DNA of 64,000 nucleotides from Epiperipatus broadwayi (GCA_028023455.1 JAQFVV010012423.1:1503273-1567272), one strand, 5' to 3'; numbered from the stretch's first letter, positions 11,161-24,665 are shown. Made by a program: numbers and translations. Notes: generated from the letters alone by a model not told the origin.

Positions 11161-13233
11161 TGAAGTCCGATCCATGCTTCACATCTTCCTATAAACTTAA
11201 TTAATACTGTAGACCTAAATTAAGTTTATAGTTCAATATCAGCAGGGTTTTGCATTAGAGTTAAAAATAGTTATGCTTATTAAATGTGTATTACAGTTAA
11301 ATATTTTATTTGAAATAAATTTCATTCTATTGATAAAAATTGCTTAACCTATTAGTCAAACATATATATACATCTAGCGTATATATATGAGTTAATGCAA
11401 GATTCTGCTGAGATAAAATGCTTATTCTATTGTAAAATAAAAATATATTGTTGTTCAAATTTTATTAAAATATTTAGTATGGTTTGATTTTGAGATAAGC
11501 CCACCAACATTTCTGAAAGAATGTATATTTTAATTAGTGAGTCGTTCAAGTCTAATTAAAGATGGCATTTTCTTTCTTGCTTTTTAATTAATAGAATTCC
11601 AACTTTAAAGTAAGAAAGTTAGAGTAAAAAATTGAAGTTATTTTTAGAACGTGTTGTTTTAAAACAAAGCAGCAAGGGGGGGCTTATCAAGATCTCAGAT
11701 CATACAAACAATGGAAGGTAGCTGGCAGAGAAAGTATAAATAGTAGGGAGAACAAAAGAGATAATTATTCAGACTTTTCCTTTTGAAGGAGTCATTTGAT
11801 TCTGATGTTGCTTGTGAAGGCGATTTATTAAGATTTTTCTTGCTGTTTTATTTCCAAGTTTTCTGAAAAGTGCATTCAGATTTCTCTTGGGAGAAATCCG
11901 TCAGATTTTGCTTCACATTTAGCTTGTGCTTCAAAAAAAGTTATACAGCTGTCATTTTCAAATAATGGAGAAGTTGGAACCTGCTCCAGTTAAAACCAAC
12001 CGTATTTTGAGGAAAATGGATATGCTTTGCTAGGCAAATCATAGCTTTGCCTATCGCCGAGGTTCCTAAATACCATCCAAAATGCCTTAACATCCAATCA
12101 ATAACCATCTGAACTCTATGCCGTGTCTGGAGAACTTTTCATGGAAGCCATACTTCATATTTTCATTGTCCGGACAAATACCTATCGTCGGTCGGATCAA
12201 GCCACGGACGCCGTAAGGAACATCACGGAAAAAGGACGGTATCGTATCTCCTAAATTAAACTATCTCGTATGCTACTAATGATTCATATTGTTTTATTGT
12301 TGTATTGAAATATATGTCTTGCTATGTAAACATTTTATGAATTAACCTTAAATATATTTTGGGATCATCTAGCTATATGTAACCTTTTTACCTTCGCTAT
12401 TCTTCCTTACTAACCATTGTAAATATTTAGTATTTCGTTGCGGTTAAATTTAATAGTTAATTTTTTGTCATTTGAAATCACTTTCCAATTTTATTTATGT
12501 TGTTAATTAAATCCAAGTCAGTTTTTTTTGTGTGCCAACTTGATCTTTTTGATAACACCTCTGTTTTGTCCGCCATTAGCTTATCACGTATATTTGATTT
12601 AGCTATATACGTCCTAAGTCAATTTTAAACACGATTTTTAGCGCAAAGCCATAAGAAATGCTTTGCGAAAGGTTTTTATTATCTATCGTACTTTATCGAG
12701 AAGATCGAGTTGGAATTTTTTTTATAAAATTGGGAAGAAAAGAATTTGACCGCAAACCTATTAACTTGTTTTCTTTTTATTGTCTAATTAGTTTGTTGCA
12801 GTAATTTAGGGGAATAGCGGAGGCCCATTAAAGCCTTATTCATATTTTAAAGCCATTAATTAAACATTATTTAATCATCAAAACTTGAGTTTCTTAGTTA
12901 TATTAAATGTTTTATTTTTACTTTTCAATGATCCAGGCACGCAAAACGCAAACACCAACACATCTTTTTATGTACTTTACACATTTAGCTTTTAGCTCTT
13001 TAGGATTTCCCGTCCATGTCTCTACCGCTGTTGCTAAGCTGTGTGGCCGGTTGAAAAATAATTTATGCATGGCTCAGATGGTGTTGTTTGTTTGTGATCA
13101 GGCCTCGAGAACAGGCGAATGGGCAGAGGTCATATTGTATTCTTGATTTATATCTCGCGTATGGTTGGCCTTGAGGTACTTTCGCCTAGTATTCGAACTG
13201 GGTTAAATCTACACACATCATCTGACTGTCACA
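11161..13233 (+). mobile_element. 3' long terminal repeat of gag-only LTR element
   Basis: Near-identical copy of 4983-7049, ending in gactgtcaca at 13233. The TATA box is at 11735-11742. The 79-codon open frame recurs at 12907-13146. Flanking sequence after 13233 is atatatatagtgt, the same 13 bases that precede the N gap on the other side. Confidence 0.9.
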
Positions 13234-16050
13234 ATATATATAGTGTACATTTTAGTATTTTTGCAGAACATGATGTATATGAGGAAATTAAAAGTGAAAT
13301 AATAATTGTATTCATAAATATTGAATTCAAAGGGATATTATAAAATTTAAGAGTCTACATTCAAACCTCTAGTTAATAATACAAAGTCCAATAATAACCA
13401 CATATGCCATTAGTTTCAAGTCTTCATATGAATGGTTAAATGATTGTGCTATTACTGAAACTATATACTATATACTTTTAATATATACACATCTATAATA
13501 AAATTTAATTTAAAATTATACACATTAAGACATCAACAAAAATACTTGCATAAAAAATAATATAATGCAGATATGCAAAACATAGAATAGTTATAAACTG
13601 AGTGAATAAAAAAAGAGTAATAACATTGAGTGCGAAAGATGAGAACATGGAAGAGATTATTTAAGATACTCTTCATACAAATAAATATACATGAAATCTA
13701 GGAATTAAAATTTATAAATTTCTAAGATTTTTCAAAAAAAAGTTTAATATCTTTTTAAACAACTGAATGTTATTCAAATCAAAGACACAGAAGGTATAAT
13801 TCTGTTAAAAAATTTATTATAAAATTTAAAAAAAAAACATTTAAATTTGTATAGTAAAAAAGCGCCATATTGAATACATTTTGTAAGTAAAAATCTTTGT
13901 GGGTATTTTTTTTCTATGATATTGTACTTATTGGATATTATGTACAATTATGTATATACATTTATATTTATTGTATATATCTAGAAAGATAAATATGTAG
14001 TTGTCTAAAAGAAGATGTAGACAGATGCAAAGAAAAAACATTGACAAAATGTGTATTTTACCACTCTCTTTCTTTATACATATGTAGAAAGAATAGTTGC
14101 ACTATATATTTAAATATAGGGGATTTGAACACAGACTTTCAAGCTTTGTTCAACTATCCATACTATCTCATACTACTGATACACATGACCACACACTTGT
14201 AGAAAATATAAATAATCACTAACATACGTATTTCGTGCTAAACTAGTACTCATCAGTTGATCTAGATTATCATCTGCCACACATATATGTAATCAGTGAT
14301 CAATTTAACAATTAAGTTCCAGGTATATGAAGAATGCCTGTATTTCCAATCTTACTATATATTTTTTTAAAAATTTAAAAGTAAAAAATAAATAAAATTT
14401 AAAAACGTTTATAAAGAATTGTTTATTTTGTAATAAACAGGAAGTTTATTTTGTAATAAACAGGAAAAACAAAAAATTAAGTAAGAATCATAGACTAAAT
14501 AGGAGAATGAAAAAAACAGAGTAATATTTGCTTTTAGACTTGAAACTGTCTTCATCAGCTGCTCTTTCTTATCAAGTTTTGTTTTAACATGTACTTGTTA
14601 GAATATGAAGTGTTTCATTCTTTTTAAAAGAGTAATATTATAATCTTCCTTACTTTCAAATGCAAAGCTTTTTAAAATTATTCGGCAGGTGTTTTGAGTT
14701 ACTAAAAATCTTTGGAAGATTAACTTGACAAATTAAAACTATAGATATATGTATGTGTGCATATATATATAATTGAAGTATATTTTTATACATAAACAAA
14801 AAGCAGTATTATTATTTTTATTTTACCTTTATATACTATAGCTTATTTTTATTTCTATCCTTCTCAAAATTTGTTAGCAAAAGTCAGGGCCCTAATGCAC
14901 TCAGCACTAGAATTAAAATACCTGATAAGTCAACTTATTTATATGTGCTTCCAATAATATGTTTATAGTAGAATGAATTACTGATTTTAATGCAGATGTT
15001 AGGTTTACTTTATTACATACATATATATTTGGTCAAAATGTCAAAGATATCTAAGGGATGCACATAATTATGATCATTAAATTCTACATTTGCTGACATA
15101 GCTATACAAGTAGGTTGAAAGGATAGATTGTTTATAGCTTTCAAATCATTAGTCTGGGTAGTATAAAAACATAAATATGGGTGATCTATATATATATGTG
15201 CAAACTTTTAATCTGGCAATTTAATAGGCTCTAAAATTGGTATCTGTCGATTACTTAAACTTATAAGATGTCTGCTTCTGGAGAAGTATGATAGAGTGGA
15301 TTCACTTTTTTAATGACAGCTTAAATGATATTTAGAACTACAATAAAAAACAATGAACTCTTCATATCATTAAGGTGTACGAAGTAAAATTAAAATTACA
15401 CATATAGAGTCTATACATGCCCCCTGATTTTGAATTAATAATATCTGCTACATTCTTAAAAATTGGTTTGTACATTTCTTGAATATAGATGGCTGAAGGG
15501 CGGCGGGAGGTAAATGATTGGTGATTACAAAATAAGTTAGAAACATAACAAAAAAGCTAACTAGATATTTATTTAAAAAAACAAACAAACAGGAAATGAA
15601 ATTATACTAAGCTTATTCTTAAAAGGTAGAACAAATTTAGCTGATATATTGAAGGGTTTATAAAATGGAGAGTGAAGTAAAGGATAGTTAATGAAAAAAT
15701 GTGATAAATGATATTAAAGAGAAAAACTATAATATTTGAAAGATAATAATAAATTTATTTTAAATTGATAAAGCTTGAATATCTGACATGACAATATTTG
15801 AAAGATAATAATAAATTTATTTTAAATTGATAAAGCTTGAATATCTGACATGACCAGAGTTGGCTTCTGTATGCAATATTAAAATACTCCTCTCTTAAAA
15901 TGAGGAGACAATAAAATGAAGATGTACATTTAATTTCACATTATTTTTAATTTATATTTTTAATGGTCACATGAATGTTCAAGTAAGTCTTCCAGTCAAT
16001 GCATAAATGATGATTCACCTTCATCATGCCTAAATTCCTTCATTGAAATT
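13234..16050. other. Gene-free AT-rich region with dispersed and tandem repeats
   Basis: No gene is seen. 14121-14302 matches 24901-25085 (a dispersed repeat; its reverse strand carries a tRNA B-box-like tgttcaaatcc). 15733-15856 is a perfect two-copy tandem duplication with a 62 bp period (aatatttgaaagataata starts at 15733 and 15795). Confidence 0.6.
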
Positions 16051-16079
16051 AGGCTGTGATAGGGAGGTGATAAACTCCT

Positions 16080-17190
16080 GTTTGAATTCCCCCCCCTCTC
16101 AGTTCTATGAAATAATCTTTCCATTGATTATTCTTTTTTCCATGCTTCCTCTCATAAATTATGTTTATTATTTTTTTTATTAGCCTTGCTTTTTATTTAC
16201 TGTTATCTCATTTTCTGTAACCTTATAATTTAAAAGTTGGAGGATATAAAATTCCATCTTACTAATCTTTCTTGGATTTTTGACACAAAAATTCTCCCAT
16301 CTGCTCGAGAATTTTTTTGTCATTACACATAATCTTATTATTTAACTTATATGACAGGTTACATCTAATAATTTTTATTATTTGTCCACTTAATAGAGAA
16401 CCAGAAGTCAATACTTTCAAGTGAGATACATGGCCTCAGACAAACTGAATATAGATCTGTTTATATCTCTTGACTCTGCACTATTCCTTTTACTTTTTTT
16501 ATCTCTTTTGTTATTCTCTCAATTCCTTCCATTTTTTATTTTTTGATTCATTATTTCCACATACTTTTGTCCATTTTTTATATCTTGTTTTCCAATTGTT
16601 TTGATCCATTGATTTTTTTGCCTAATTCCTCTAGTAAATCTATAATATGATGTATTATTTCAACTACTTTTTATATTATCTTCTGCACATAATTTCTCAT
16701 TTTTGTTTTTTTTATCTTTTTTCTTCTTATCCTTATCTATTATTTTGGGGTATACTATTGTTATTTTTATGAACACTCTCTTTCTTTTGATGCTCTCCAT
16801 TTTGTTGATTGCTTTCCACTATTATGTTTTACAGAGTTTCTTCTGCTCTGATTGTTTTCATCTAATTTTTTTAACAGCCTTTTATATCCTTTCTAATTGT
16901 TTTCTTCAATTTCCATAAATAGTGTCTGACATTGCTGACTGTTTTCTTCTATTATCCTTAGAAGCATTTTGGCTTTCTTCTGCTCTTTTTTATATGATCT
17001 TCTCTTTGTTCTGCTCTTTTTTATTATTTTTTTCTTTTTGCTGTTTCATTTAGTCTGACATAGTCAGAATCTTTATTGTCCGTTTTTTTTTTACTTGATT
17101 GCTGATTTTTTCTCTTATTACATTCTCTATTTTTTTAACTTTGCACTTGTCAGCATTTGATTGTTTTTAGTCTTATAGGATCTGTGACTT
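16080..17190 (-). other. Strongly pyrimidine-rich block, possible lysine-rich coding relic on minus strand
   Basis: The plus strand is almost all T and C with few purines, unlike the surrounding sequence. Read on the minus strand it gives lysine- and glutamate-rich reading frames with many stops. That is compatible with a decayed coiled-coil protein such as a LINE ORF1, but no diagnostic motif is visible. Confidence 0.2.
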
Positions 17191-17451
17191 GTTTCTTCAT
17201 TTTTAAAAATGAAAATAGTTGAAATTTTCTAAAATAATTCATGAAAAGAAAAAAAAATTTAAACATTTTTAAATATTAAAGAATATTTAAAGCAGAATTC
17301 CAATATATCACATGGTCTATTTTGAGTGGTTCTGGTAAATTTTAATTGAAACTTATGATTAATCAACATTTTTGGGAAATGTGGACAAAAGCTTGCCTGG
17401 CACCATTAACACTTAAGAATATTTAAGATCAATTATTTTTTAAAAAATAGA

Positions 17452-18290
17452 ATCACATACCATATGACTCCATTTCTTTTAAGCTTGCAAAATATAAACA
17501 AAGGGCTTTGCTAGTAAATGCTTAGCAAGAGAAAGCATTTAAAATATCTCTATCAGAAATCACACCCAAACCCCAGACCAATGGTTTCATGCTTTGGCAC
17601 TCCTCTGAGCAACTAGCAAAGTTTTTTGTTTAAATTACTTTTTATTTTTAGTTTAATTAAAATAGTCCTGGATAATAAATTATAAGTTTTTACAGTTTAT
17701 TTTTAGCATTATTATTAAGTAATTAGCTATACTTTGCTAATCGAATAAAATTTGGGTAATTTCAATTTTTATTCTACTGGTTAACAAACTGTATTTATTC
17801 ATTCTAATATTATTATTATTATAAGCATATATACATGATATCAACTGAAAATAATTATAAAATGTAACCATACATATTTTCTGAATCCACGTTGTGAATA
17901 TTAAATTATTTTTTAGTTTATAAAAATAATTATGTAATGTATATGTTACTTTATTTGGCTAAATATATTTTTAATTTATTTATTATTTTGTCATAAATTT
18001 TATTTCTGTATTTACATTTTCAATATTTTTATTTGTCCATATATCTGTATAAATTTTGTCTAGTTATTATAGTTCTTACTTAATATATAACAATGGTTAT
18101 ATTATCCTGAACAATTTAATAAATATTAACATTAATCAATATTAGTATGAAATATCATGAATTGCAACTGTTTATAAAATTATTTTAAATTCTGTAAACT
18201 GAGTAATTGGCAATGGTCATTGTTTATATCTTACAAGCTTAAAAAAAAGGAGGAGGGGTCATGTGATCTATGACTATTTTTTATTTGACT
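17452..18290. repeat. Family B element with inverted outer ends
   Basis: 17452-17640 resembles 40828-41005 in the same orientation. The opposite end (about 18200-18285: cattgtttatat...acaagctta...gggtcatgtgatct) is the same outer end inverted. The whole is therefore an ~840 bp foldback whose interior is AT-rich filler. The left arm holds a decayed hammerhead-like core. Confidence 0.5.
17570..17612 (-). ncRNA. Decayed hammerhead-like core, family B
   Basis: The minus strand reads CAGAGGA where CTGAGGA is expected, then a GTGC...GCAT stem II with loop CAAA, GAAA (17585-17588), CCATTGG, TC and TGGGGT. The U-to-A change in the core should inactivate it. It is homologous to the intact-looking copy at 40955-41001. 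Confidence 0.5.
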
Positions 18291-21200
18291 ATTTTTTTTC
18301 TTCTAAATCTTAATACTTTATTTTGAAAATGGCATATTAAAACTACATATATATGGACTTCATAATATTATGATAATAAGTCAACTCATTATATCTATGA
18401 CTTGGGTTTGAATCTGGACTAAGTAAACATTATATTTTCAACAGACTTGAATCTTTTTTCTGGTTTTATCTCATAGCTAATCCAGCTAACCCTTGAATAT
18501 TATTTGCCAAATGAATATCTAGTTATTCTTAACCAGATGGTAAAACAACAGTGGAAAGTCATTTAAATCTTCTTTAGTTGACAATTAACAAGTTTGATAA
18601 ATATTACATACTTTTTACTATTTTTCTATGACAGCATTATAGCTGACTTCCTCTCTATTGCTGTTATATATATATGTCTAATTACTGGAAACCTTCTATA
18701 TACAAGTAGAAAACAAATAATGAAATAAAATGATAGATAGATAGTTGGTTAGATAAACATTTTGGCAAAATAGTTGGATAGATAAACATTTTGGCAAAAC
18801 AGACAATGACGAAAAATGGATATAATAAATTTTTTATTACTTTTCAATAAAATTTGGAAAAAATAAAATAAAATGCCTCTCATATATTGATTTTCATTAT
18901 CAAGTGAAATTAAAATCATAAATGCATTTTATATAATACAATCTTAGTTAAAGTAAATATAGGTTTTATTGATCCCAAAACTTCTATTAAAAATAAATTA
19001 TCCCACAATTAAATAATAATAATTAATGTTCATAACATTTTTACACTAAAAATAAAGTGTATTTTGATTTTATTAAATGTTTAAGTTTCAAAATCTCAAA
19101 TTCTCAATTCTTCACATGTAATAATATAATTTTAAAATTTTATTTTAAAATTTATTTTTTTCTATCTGTTGATTCCATCTTTCTTTCTTTAATAGCATTC
19201 TCTTTTGCCTTTCCTTATTTTATATATTTTATTAATTTTCTTAATATTTTATTATGATTTTTTATAATAATGTCAATAGATTATAGTCATAATCAAAGCA
19301 ATCACAAACTAACCATACATCAGGAATGGCCAAGATGTCGATCACTGTTCACTTAGTCAAATGCAAAACTGACATGAACATTGACAAATTATAGTGATAA
19401 ATTTGAAGTTGATTTGAATATAAAAAATAAAAAAAGTAAAAATTCAAAACTATTCTAATTTAAAAATAGTTAAATTTAAAATTATACCTGTTGTTATGAT
19501 CAATCTCAAAAATAAACCCTGGTCAGAAGAAGCTGAAAAGAATTAAATACAATTTTAAAACAATAATTTTCCCTTTTTTTCTCTCTATATTTTCTTGCAT
19601 TTTTTAAAAAATTCAGGACCAGCTCTAGAAAATGATTATTTATAGATAATTTAATAATTCTAATTTAATAAATATTTTATAAAGTGACATGGACAAATTG
19701 TAATACTAGAGGAAGCTGAGGTAATTTAACAGTAGTCATAGTAAAATGTCTTCGACAGTGCATATCTTAAAAAATCATCAGTTCATATCTTCTAAAAATA
19801 ACACCAATATTTGTGAATATCTAAAAAGTTCTTACAAAAAAAATAACACCAATTCATAATTACATTCTAAAAAAAGCAGGACTTCAAACTGTTATTTTTT
19901 TTTTGTTCCAGTTTTTGTTCTGACAAAAATAATTTTTTTCTAGTTTCCCATTTGAAGGCCTGCAAAAAACATAGTCACTCTCATGTACACTTTCACCAAA
20001 AAAGTCACCCCCAACATCTAAAAATTTGGCCATGTCTGCAATACGCTATGCTGAAATTTTATGAATAGGTAAAATATCATTGGCATGATTGACAGGAAAC
20101 AACATTGACTTGATAGTACTTACTATTACTACCACTATTACTATTACTACTACTACTACAACAACTACTACTAATAACAATAAAATTATAATAATAAAAA
20201 TTACTGGAGATAGACCAATAGTTATTTTGGTTTATTATTTTAATTATTGTTATATATATAAAAAAATGTATACTTAAAATATTATTTTGAAATTAATCCA
20301 ATTTATATGCTAAGAAAAAAGTATATATAGAGATAGATAATTGACTGAAGGTTTGTGATGTTCACATTTTATTTGTACTTTATATCAACTAATTACATCA
20401 AATAATTTAATTGTTAAAAAATTTTAGAATACCTCAAACTTTATCTATACTTTTCTAAATATATTCAATTGTTAGTAATAACACTGAGCTTAGATAAAGC
20501 ACAACATTGTTAGTGACATTATTCTCCCAACTTCATCAGGTATTGCTAGCCTGATCAGTGAGAGGTAACATGAAAATTATGCTAGCAATCTTTAAATTAA
20601 AGATAAGGTGATGGTCTAACCAACTATCCCATTCTTTTAAATGCAATGAACAGTAGAAATTTTATATACTTATCTATAAGATCCTTTGATTTTTCCATTT
20701 TTATTTTAAAAGTAAGATTTATGAGTGATTTCCAAAAATTATGAACTATTAAACTAAATTAACTTATAAGGATATTTGCCATTATTACATGGTAAATTTC
20801 TTTATATTTTCTCTTTACTTTTTCCTGTATGTCCAAGACTCTTGTGTTTTTCTAATTAAATCTATATTTCTTAGTACATGCACTGTCTGCTACTTTGTAT
20901 GGTAAAATTAATGTATTGATGACAGTTTAATAGTGTAGGATATACATCAATTATTTGTGTAACTTAGATAACAGAAATAATTAAAAATTATAAATGTAGA
21001 AATATTGAGAAGACTTCATTTTAAAGTTTTCATTGAAGATTGGTAAAAGACAGTTGGGTCCTGATATTTTTGTATATGATTCAACATACTATTCTAGTGA
21101 TAGATTTGAAAGCTAAAGTTTTCTGAGCTGAAACTTAATCTGTCATTCTGGTACCCAAATATGACATGATCTTTGGGATAACTACCTAATATATTAATTG

Positions 21201-21780
21201 TTCTATGAAATTTAGTATAGTGAGTGCAGTGTCTAATTCAGATCTAAATATTCTATAATCAATCATTAAGTGAGTAATATAAGTAAAAACAATCTTAACA
21301 GAGATAACTGAATACAATTTTTAAATTCTCAGTCTACCATTAGGGTATTCATACAATGTATGACTTTCTGAGAAATTTACTTTTTTGCTATAAATATTTG
21401 ATTTTCTTTTCTTTTTCAGTCATCATGTGACTTCAAAAGAAAGCACAAAGCAGTGAGTGATTTATTAAATAAAATAAAAGATGATTATAGATTGATAAAA
21501 GTTTACAACTTGTTATAATTCATCATTTGTGTTTCAATAATATACTTTATTGTACGAATTAGATTACATAAATTTGTTGTTAACCAAAGTTACATTGTTG
21601 AAAATACATGGTTTAAAACTATATAGCTTTAGAGCAAACAGAAAGAATAATTAAAGAAAGGGATATGTTAAACAAACAACAACAAAATAGTTGTTCTTGT
21701 TACAGAAAAAATCATAATTTGTTTTTTTAGGTTATGTTTTGTTTCAGGTTTTAACCATGTAGCAGCAAATATATCTGGGT
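18291..21780. other. Gene-free AT-rich region
   Basis: No gene is recognised. It contains a ~35 bp two-copy repeat near 18745-18798 (agataaacattttggcaaaa), a dispersed repeat at about 20395-20600 related to 3630-3850, and an ACT/ACA trinucleotide tract at 20121-20190. Confidence 0.5.
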
Positions 21781-21808
21781 GTGCAATTTTGCTATGTCTA
21801 ACCTTTAA

Positions 21809-23376
21809 TTATTCGAGCTTCTTTGAGAATGTGGCTGGGTGCTTTGTGGTATTGTTTCCAAGGCAGAAAGTACATCTGGTGCACCAGAAACTATATAAAC
21901 AAAAAGTTGCTGCACGAGCTGCTAGTATTGAGCCTTTACTGAGTACCTCTAATAGGTTATCAAGTGTGATGTTATTTTGTCTATATGTGTTAATCATAAC
22001 ATCTCGGGTGTTTGTTAGGCCTATGCAAGTGTGAAATAGGTGCTGTTGTGTTTCTTCTTCCCTGTGGCACAGGGAACAAACAGCATCAATTTTGTTGTAA
22101 AATCTGTGGTATTTAAGGAAGTAGGAGGTAGGTAGAGCATGAAGATTTACCTTTAAAAGAAAGTCAAAAAATTTGGGTTCTATTGACCACTTTTTAAATT
22201 GCTGCATCAAAAGACTATTGTTCATATTTAGCATGGGTGAGTGAGGATATGTTGTTATGTCTGGGTATAGCATATTATAAATAGTCCAATAGGTGTATCT
22301 ACCAACACCCAAAAAAGACACCTGATCATAAATGCTTTGAAGTTGGTTTACAAGCAAAGACAAATATCCGTGTGAAGGTGGTGGTCGGTCTGTGGGTGTT
22401 ATTTGAAGAATGCATTCAAGGGCTGGAAAACTTCTTATCAATGCAGCTAGGAGATTAATACTTTTTTGTTTGTGAAAAATTTGTATGGAGTGAAGACCTA
22501 ATCCATTTCTAATTGTTAGAAGACTAAGTTGTTTTACAGAGATGGAGACTACTTTTCTGCACCATAATAACTTGCTGCAGAGTGAGTAAATGGATGATGT
22601 GAAAGATTTAGTGAAATTTATGACTGGTGAGTAATAGGTTATTTTTGTAGTTACAAGTTGATTGAATAGGCATACTTTTGCATATAGTGAAAGGTAGGTT
22701 TTGGCGGGAGAAGTGGTTGTACATTCAGCATCATCTTTCAGTTTTTTTTGGATGTTTTGTCTCATTGCAGAGGGCCCTAGGTAGAAAGGAAAATCAAGGA
22801 AATTAGTTGGTTTCCCATGATAAACTTGTGTATTTATCTTGCCAGTGTAAAGAGACCAAGCTGATGTTTTGTTAATATTGATTTTGAGTTTATATTTGAG
22901 GGTGTATTCATTAAGTATTTTTTCCAGAGTAGGTAGTTGTTTTTTGGATGCAAGAAAAACAGTAAAATCATCCATGTATGCAATACACGGTACATATTGT
23001 CCAGTGTGTGGAATTTGGATTCCTTGTAATTTTTTTTGTATTTTGTTTACAAGAGGGTTAATGTAGAACATAAATAATAATGAACTGAGCGGAGATCCTT
23101 GAGGTATGGATTGGTGGGGAGAGAAAGAAGGTGATATTCTACCATTAATTGTAATATGGATTTCACGACTAAGGAGTAGATTGGTTAGTAGGTATAAGAG
23201 ATTGCATGATATTTTGGTGTCTGCAAGGGTTTCAATTAAAATTTCAATAGGGACTGAGTCAAAAGCAGCCTCAATGTCAATTTGAACAGCCATGGGAGCA
23301 TACTTTTTCTGCTCTCTAACTGAGTTTACAATGGTTTTGAAAATGAAGGCAGCTTGGCCTGTTGAGGAGTCTTTTT
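21809..23376 (-). pseudogene. LINE family 2 reverse transcriptase, catalytic part and C-terminal zinc domain
   Basis: A 494-codon open stretch (23293-21809) preceded in the same frame by further readable codons (…QAAFIFKTIVNSV) up to about 23376. Counting from the first ATG, the motifs in order are IDIEAAFDSV (5-14), IPQGSPLSSLLF (63-74), the catalytic AYMDD (105-109), and a C-terminal CSLC...H...C cluster (C406, C409, H418, C423) typical of LINE ORF2. It would copy element RNA by target-primed reverse transcription. A one-base shift at the A6/T6 run (23371-23376) separates it from its N-terminal part. Confidence 0.85.
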
Positions 23377-24005
23377 TGCATGTTGCATTGGTGATAATAG
23401 AGGGAAGAGATATGGTTCAATTTTATCTTTTAGCACCTTTTCCAGAATTTTAATACCAAGGGGGCTCATGGAGATTGGTCGCAGATTAGATAGATTGGAT
23501 ATTAAAGCTTGATTTTTGATGAATGGAACTAATGAGATTAGATGTAGATATTTTATGTTAAACAGCCTTTGTGATAGATAATTTGCTAAATCACATAGAT
23601 ATGTGGTGGTAAACTGACTGAGATGTGAAAATACGAATTTGGGGATTCCATGTGGCCCTGAATTACAAGAGTTTGGAATTGCGGTTTGCTTCAGCAAGAA
23701 ATCAGTAGCATGGAAAGGTTCATCTAACTCTGGTTGGCCAAATAGATCTTCAGGTGGTGTGAAGGCACAATGTGACTGCAGCTTTTGTTTGAAGTATTTG
23801 TATATTGGCTCTATCATATTGTGTCCAGCTTTGGTAACACCATTGGTTTCAAGTGCTTGTGGAACTCTAACAGTAGAAGGATATCCCAGAGCCCATCTAA
23901 TATACCCTCGTGTCCAGGTGTGTTGTTTTGTTAGACAGATTTTTTTTCTTTTTTATGGCAAGGTACTCTTTTAGAGCATTGCAGGTGTCATTGTAAATTT
24001 GTGTG
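23377..24005 (-). pseudogene. LINE family 2 linker and N-terminal reverse transcriptase
   Basis: The minus-strand frame at 23817-23380 carries PHGIPKFVFSHL, ISLVPFIKNQ and LRPISMSPLGIKILEKVL, the usual motifs before the catalytic palm, and ends at SPMQH where the downstream frame takes over. 23818-24005 encodes the linker (WTRGYIRWALGYPS, KEYLAIKKKK) in two frames, so a second shift lies near 23930. Confidence 0.75.
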
Positions 24006-24665
24006 TCATTTTATATGTGCATAGGAATCTGGAGCAAATTTACACATGGTGATTCTTTTATGTAGCTCATCGGCCAGAGTCTTGAGGGTGGTGGTGTGGT
24101 TTGGGTAAATATGATTTATATTAAATGACCAAATGTTGATAAAAGAAATGTACCATTGAACAGGATCAAGTTGCATAGTGCTAAGTTTAAATAACATAAT
24201 ATATGTTTCAGAGTACAAAAATTCAGAAGTGTGTGCAGGAAGAATTATTCTTATTGTTTCATGAAGTTGAATTGTTGATGTTTGCATTGTACTTAGATTG
24301 AGTTCAAGCATTTGGCTAGAATGATCAGAGAAAGGTGAGGGATTAAGTGTTAACTTAATTAAGTGATGAAGAATGGGTAAATAAAAACACAGGTCAATAA
24401 GTGAGGTGTAATGACTGTTGTAGAAAGAGATAGAGTTGGGTGGTAAGAAACCTTCAGCACTCATTAGTGATATTGCAAGTTGATATAGCCACTTTGAAAC
24501 AAAAGTGTGATAACTCATGTTAAAATCACCCATTAAAATAACTGGGTAAGAAGTTGATGATAGTAGTGAGTTGATGGTAAGCAGTAATCTTGAGATAACA
24601 GCTGAATTAAAAGATCACTAGGACAATTGAAGAAAATACCAAAGGCATGATGATAAAGATTGAAA
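24006..24665 (-). pseudogene. LINE family 2 APE-type endonuclease, partial
   Basis: The minus frame from 24533 carries MGDFNM near its start and SDHS about 65 residues on. These are the GDFN and SDH signatures of apurinic-like endonucleases that nick the target DNA. Codons before it (about 24665-24534, NLYHHAFGIFFNCPSDLL) belong to the same domain in another frame. The N-terminal third of the domain is missing. Confidence 0.7.

Larger units (their letters stand above)
21790..24665 (-). mobile_element. LINE family 2, 5'-truncated APE-type non-LTR retrotransposon
   Basis: Minus-strand order is endonuclease (24665-24006), linker (24005-23818), N-terminal reverse transcriptase (23817-23380) and catalytic reverse transcriptase to the C-terminal zinc motif (23376-21809). 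It is the most readable LINE in the window but carries at least two frameshifts and a truncated 5' end. The 3' untranslated part is short and ends near 21720-21790 without a clear poly(A). Confidence 0.85.

Noticed and set aside
14540-14590. Reverse-strand CTGATGA followed by other bases, possible hammerhead
   Set aside because: No GAAA box at the right distance and no pairing stem I; not part of the A, B or C repeats.
20525-20560. Second CTGATGA on the minus strand
   Set aside because: No stem II or GAAA follows.
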